Assembly (NCBI GenBank): GCA_003230635.1 | Contig: QIFF01000153.1 | Coordinates: forward strand, 1-7,654 | Direction of reading: 5' to 3' | DNA length: 7,654 nt | Source of the DNA: a bacterium | GTDB lineage: Bacteria > SZUA-182 | Notes under the pieces: generated by a model | What the model was told of the DNA's origin: nothing | Database searches by the model: none | Seen by the model: only the letters and a program-made list of their open reading frames with translations | Shown: one piece after another, positions 5,690 to 7,654 of the stretch | Numbering within the stretch: position 1 is the stretch's first letter | How the letters are laid out: every line of letters starts with the position of its first letter | Position numbers and translations under genes: made by a program

Positions 5690-6564
5690 AGTCTTCTCCC
5701 TTGGTTATAATGAGTGATTTCACTCGCCTGGTAAGAACTGCGGGCAAAGGGTTGGGATAATACCCGGCGAAACCCCATTTCCTGCCCCACCCTGTTATAG
5801 TATTCGAACTCCTCCGGCGGCACAAAACGCTGCACCGGCAAGTTTTCCTTACGGGCTTGCAAATATTGCCCAATGGTCAGCAAGTCACAATCTATCTGGC
5901 GCAAGTCCTGCATTACCTGCAATACTTGCTCCTTGTTTTCTCCCAACCCCAGCATCAGACCGGACTTGGTTTTGATGTTGGCAAGCTGTTTCACCGTAGC
6001 CAGTAACTGCAAAGAGCGCTGGTAATCAGCCTGGGGACGCACCTGCGAATATAGCGCAGGCACTGTTTCTATATTATGATTAAAAATATCCGGTTCAGCC
6101 TCAACCACCCGGGCGATTGCCCTTCTGTCGCCGGTAAAGTCCGGAGTTAATGCTTCTACCAGGGCTTGCGGAAGCAATTCCCTCACCGCCCGGATGGTAG
6201 CGGCAAAATGGCCGGCTCCCCCATCGGGCAAATCATCCCTGCTTACCGAGGTAATCACCACATGATCTAACCCCAGTTGCCGGCTTACCCGGGCTACCCG
6301 CCGGGGTTCAGTCAAATCCAGGGGTGCGGGCGATTTATCCTTGTCCACTGCGCAAAAGCCACAACTGCGGGTGCAGACGCTGCCCATAATCATAAAAGTA
6401 GCCCTCTGCCGGGAGAAGCATTCCCCCAAATTGGGGCAGCGTGCTGATTCACAAACCGTATTTAAGCCCGCACCCCTGAGCAGAGACTTCAGCTCGTGAA
6501 TCTGCTCGCTGGGAGCATATTTCTTAACCAGCCAGGGCGGCAATCTGCGACCTTTTGCCCTCAT
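5671..6564 (-). CDS. lipA: Lipoyl synthase (radical SAM)
   Basis: LipA inserts two sulfurs into the octanoyl chain on the E2 subunits of 2-oxoacid dehydrogenases and on glycine cleavage H protein. All hallmarks are present in the 297 residues. The auxiliary cluster motif CESARCPNLGEC gives Cys38, Cys43 and Cys49. The radical SAM motif CTRSCGFC gives Cys64, Cys68 and Cys71. SRDDLPDGGAGHF (108-120), FNHNIETV (161-168), KTKSGLMLGLGE (198-209) and the C-terminal RSSY (275-278), whose serine ligates the auxiliary cluster, follow. The first ATG has no clear ribosome binding site and directly abuts a promoter -10 box. A TTG at 6541-6543 (protein starting MPPWLVKK, 290 residues) has AAAGG seven bases upstream and is a real alternative. 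The gene overlaps the cyclic-nucleotide-binding gene by 19 bases. I see no lipB here. Confidence 0.95.
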   Translation of the reverse strand: MRAKGRRLPPWLVKKYAPSEQIHELKSLLRGAGLNTVCESARCPNLGECFSRQRATFMIMGSVCTRSCGFCAVDKDKSPAPLDLTEPRRVARVSRQLGLDHVVITSVSRDDLPDGGAGHFAATIRAVRELLPQALVEALTPDFTGDRRAIARVVEAEPDIFNHNIETVPALYSQVRPQADYQRSLQLLATVKQLANIKTKSGLMLGLGENKEQVLQVMQDLRQIDCDLLTIGQYLQARKENLPVQRFVPPEEFEYYNRVGQEMGFRRVLSQPFARSSYQASEITHYNQGRRLWILDG

Positions 6565-6593
6565 AATATATAATCTTTAGCTCTAATTGTCAA
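6565..6593 (-). promoter_or_regulatory. Candidate sigma-70 promoter for lipA
   Basis: On the minus strand TTGACA (6593-6588), 17 bases, then TATATT (6570-6565) make a near-consensus promoter. The -35 box overlaps the final codons and stop region of the small lipoprotein gene upstream. The -10 box touches the first lipA ATG, so transcription would start about seven bases inside that reading frame. Either lipA starts at the downstream TTG (6543) on this transcript, or the ATG is used only on a longer transcript from the lipoprotein promoter. Confidence 0.6.
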
Positions 6594-6825
6594 GAAGCTG
6601 GGAGTCCCCCCATTTTTCGGGTAACTGTGTTGCTGCATTTGCCGGAACACAATTTAGCGGAGAAACAGGAAAGGGCAAGATGCAGGGCATACAAGGGACA
6701 TCCGGCAGGCAATCACTTCTCGGGGTGGTAGTGGATGTAGTGCTGCAAGCAGTTAGCAAGAACAGGCTGCTTATTAATAGGAGTAAGAGACTGTTTTTTC
6801 TCATGACCCAATTTGCCTCTTGCAT
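6583..6825 (-). CDS. Small cysteine-rich lipoprotein of unknown function
   Basis: This 80-residue protein has a lipoprotein signal peptide (MRKNSLLLLLISSLFLLTAC within residues 8-27) with lipobox LLTAC and lipidation Cys27. The short mature part begins STTSTTTPRSD and then has four cysteines, C39, C45, C48 and C59, among many prolines (DCLPDVPCMPCILPFP). The spacing C-x5-C-x2-C-x10-C could bind metal or form disulfides, but I recognise no family. I chose the ATG at 6823-6825 because AGGGAGGG lies seven bases upstream. A GTG at 6858 would add eleven residues but disrupt the signal peptide start, and an ATG at 6804 is weaker. It ends 18 bases before lipA and may be its first operon partner. A nearly co-extensive opposite-strand frame has no supporting signal. 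Confidence 0.65.
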   Translation of the reverse strand: MQEANWVMRKNSLLLLLISSLFLLTACSTTSTTTPRSDCLPDVPCMPCILPFPVSPLNCVPANAATQLPEKWGDSQLLDN

Positions 6826-6845
6826 TTTAACGCCCTCCCTGTTTC

Positions 6846-6893
6846 CCAAATCCACCACCTAATTTCAGACCAGGTGGTGCAGTTGGTTTTTTT
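6846..6893 (+). terminator. Terminator-like hairpin in the divergent intergenic region
   Basis: CACCACCT (6853-6860) pairs with AGGTGGTG (6872-6879). An outer CCAA (6846-6849) pairs with TTGG (6883-6886) across a three-by-three internal loop, and seven T residues follow at 6887-6893. On the plus strand this has the form of an intrinsic terminator. No plus-strand gene ends here: it lies upstream of the YdjM-type gene and antisense to the lipoprotein leader. It may stop antisense transcription or act in a leader. On the minus strand the same hairpin would sit in the lipoprotein 5' leader. Confidence 0.45.
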
Positions 6894-6900
6894 AGTTACC

Positions 6901-6929
6901 TTGCTAAAAGTGGTTATTTTTGTTATCTT
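6901..6929 (+). promoter_or_regulatory. Candidate extended -10 promoter for the YdjM-type gene
   Basis: TTGCTA (6901-6906) and TATCTT (6924-6929) are 17 bases apart. TG at 6921-6922 stands one base before the -10 box, giving an extended -10 element. It lies just after the terminator-like hairpin and about 35 bases before the ATG. The -10 box matches consensus only in part, so this is a moderate call. Confidence 0.4.
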
Positions 6930-6932
6930 ATG

Positions 6933-6948
6933 GGTGCTAATTAACACC
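6933..6948. other. Imperfect palindrome, possible operator
   Basis: GGTGCTAA followed by TTAACACC forms a 16-base palindrome with a single mismatched pair. It sits between the candidate -10 box and the ribosome binding site (AAGGA, 6953-6957) of the YdjM-type gene, where a repressor would block transcription. I do not recognise the motif. Confidence 0.3.
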
Positions 6949-6964
6949 GCTTAAGGAATTACTA

Positions 6965-7654
6965 ATGCCCGATTGGACTACCCATCTAGGGGGGGCGTAT
7001 TTGGCGGCCCGCCCCTGGGGCAAAAGGGATTTACGCTTTTTCTTGCTGGGCGCGCTCCTGCCCGATTTTTTCGCCCGCCTGGAATCGCTGGCCCTGGATT
7101 TGTTCCAGGTCAATCTTTTTGCCGACTATGCCATGCGAGTTTTTCACACCCCGCTGCTGATTTTTCTGTTTTCCGCCCTGCTGGCTCTATTCAGCAGTCA
7201 GCCCAAGCGCTGCTGTCGGCTGATTTTCACTGGCGGCCTGGTTCACCTTTTCCTGGACATGCTGGAGACCAAGGTCACCCATTTTGGAGAGTATCTGTTC
7301 TTTCCCTTTTCCTACCGCCTCTTTCAGTTTAACCTGCTTCCTCCTCCGGGAACTTGGCTATATCTTATTTGGGGGTTTTCTTTACTTATCTTACTATATG
7401 CCGCCTGGGAAAAAAAGGAAAATATTCTTTGCCTGCGGCCCAAAGCATCCTGGCCTAAGATATTGGGCCTGCTGACCCTAATTTTGCTCATTCCCTGGCT
7501 GACTTCTCCCATTTTTGAGGCCCATAATGCGGGTTACAGGCAGTTTCTGGAAGACCCGGCCGCTTTTGAGGGACAGCAGGTAAGTTTGTACGTCAGCCAG
7601 GTGGTGAGCGAGGATCCGCTGACAGTGCTTGAGTTGTCGCGGTGTTTTCCCCTG
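6965..7654 (+). CDS. YdjM-type membrane-bound metal-dependent hydrolase-like protein, 3' end cut
   Basis: The reading frame is open from the ATG to the window edge (230 codons). The first 125 residues carry the pattern of the YdjM/DUF457 membrane protein family: THLGG (His7), GALLPDFFAR (Asp34), FHTPLL (His61), HLFLDMLETKVTHFGEYLFFPFS (94-116, His94 and Asp98). These His and Asp residues could bind a metal, and relatives are annotated as metal-dependent hydrolases, although their reaction is poorly known. Membrane segments are likely at about 62-78, 132-148 and 164-182. After about residue 183 a soluble part begins (FEAHNAGYRQFLEDPAAFEGQQVSLYVSQVVSEDP) that may be a small beta domain, cut by the edge. 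AAGGA lies seven bases before the ATG. The gene is divergent from the lipoprotein-lipA run. Family call is fairly good; function is unknown. Confidence 0.8.
   Translation, partial: MPDWTTHLGGAYLAARPWGKRDLRFFLLGALLPDFFARLESLALDLFQVNLFADYAMRVFHTPLLIFLFSALLALFSSQPKRCCRLIFTGGLVHLFLDMLETKVTHFGEYLFFPFSYRLFQFNLLPPPGTWLYLIWGFSLLILLYAAWEKKENILCLRPKASWPKILGLLTLILLIPWLTSPIFEAHNAGYRQFLEDPAAFEGQQVSLYVSQVVSEDPLTVLELSRCFPL

Noticed and set aside
6587..6862. Plus-strand frame nearly co-extensive with the small lipoprotein
   Set aside because: It has no ribosome binding site or recognisable features, while the minus strand has a strong binding site, signal peptide and lipobox.
6973..7332. 119-codon plus-strand frame overlapping the YdjM-type gene
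   Set aside because: It is in another frame of the gene starting at 6965, which has a good ribosome binding site, family motifs and stays open to the window edge.

Overview
The window looks like part of a chromosome from a Gram-negative bacterium of moderate GC content. Evidence is a class A penicillin-binding protein with a single N-terminal anchor, a TPR lipoprotein of the YfiO/YbgF kind, and an alanine transaminase close to the proteobacterial AlaC. A Desulfobacterota-like or related lineage would fit, but this is inference from gene style only.

Left edge (1-334, minus): the first 111 codons of a PBP1A-type peptidoglycan glycosyltransferase. It is followed by a hairpin-rich, REP-like intergenic block (about 371-449). 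Accessory segment (about 480-4000): a plus-strand RelE/ParE-type toxin-antitoxin pair (576-1042); a convergent minus-strand TPR lipoprotein (1102-1899); an AT-rich HNH endonuclease gene with five homing-endonuclease-associated repeats (1972-3309); and a second toxin-antitoxin pair of MazEF type (3349-3947). The second pair has a strong promoter overlapped by a perfect 12-bp inverted repeat. A second REP-like hairpin sits between mazF and the HNH gene and shares a 13-nt motif, in opposite orientation, with the one near the left edge.

Conserved segment (4035-6825, minus): a tightly packed run of a small Cys-rich lipoprotein, lipA (lipoyl synthase), a stand-alone cyclic-nucleotide-binding domain protein and an alaC-type aminotransferase. 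lipA and the sensor gene overlap by 19 nt, and the sensor and alaC are 10 nt apart. LipA supplies the lipoyl cofactor of pyruvate dehydrogenase and the glycine cleavage system, and AlaC interconverts pyruvate and alanine. The run may therefore link pyruvate metabolism to a small-molecule sensor; this is inference.

Right edge (6965-7654, plus): a divergently transcribed, truncated YdjM-type membrane protein. A 139-nt divergent region separates it from the lipoprotein and holds a terminator-like hairpin, a candidate promoter and an imperfect palindrome.

I see no tRNA, rRNA, CRISPR array or transposase. Two genes run off the ends of the window (1-334 and 6965-7654). For the HNH protein and the small lipoprotein I chose starts inside the longest open frames because good ribosome binding sites support them.
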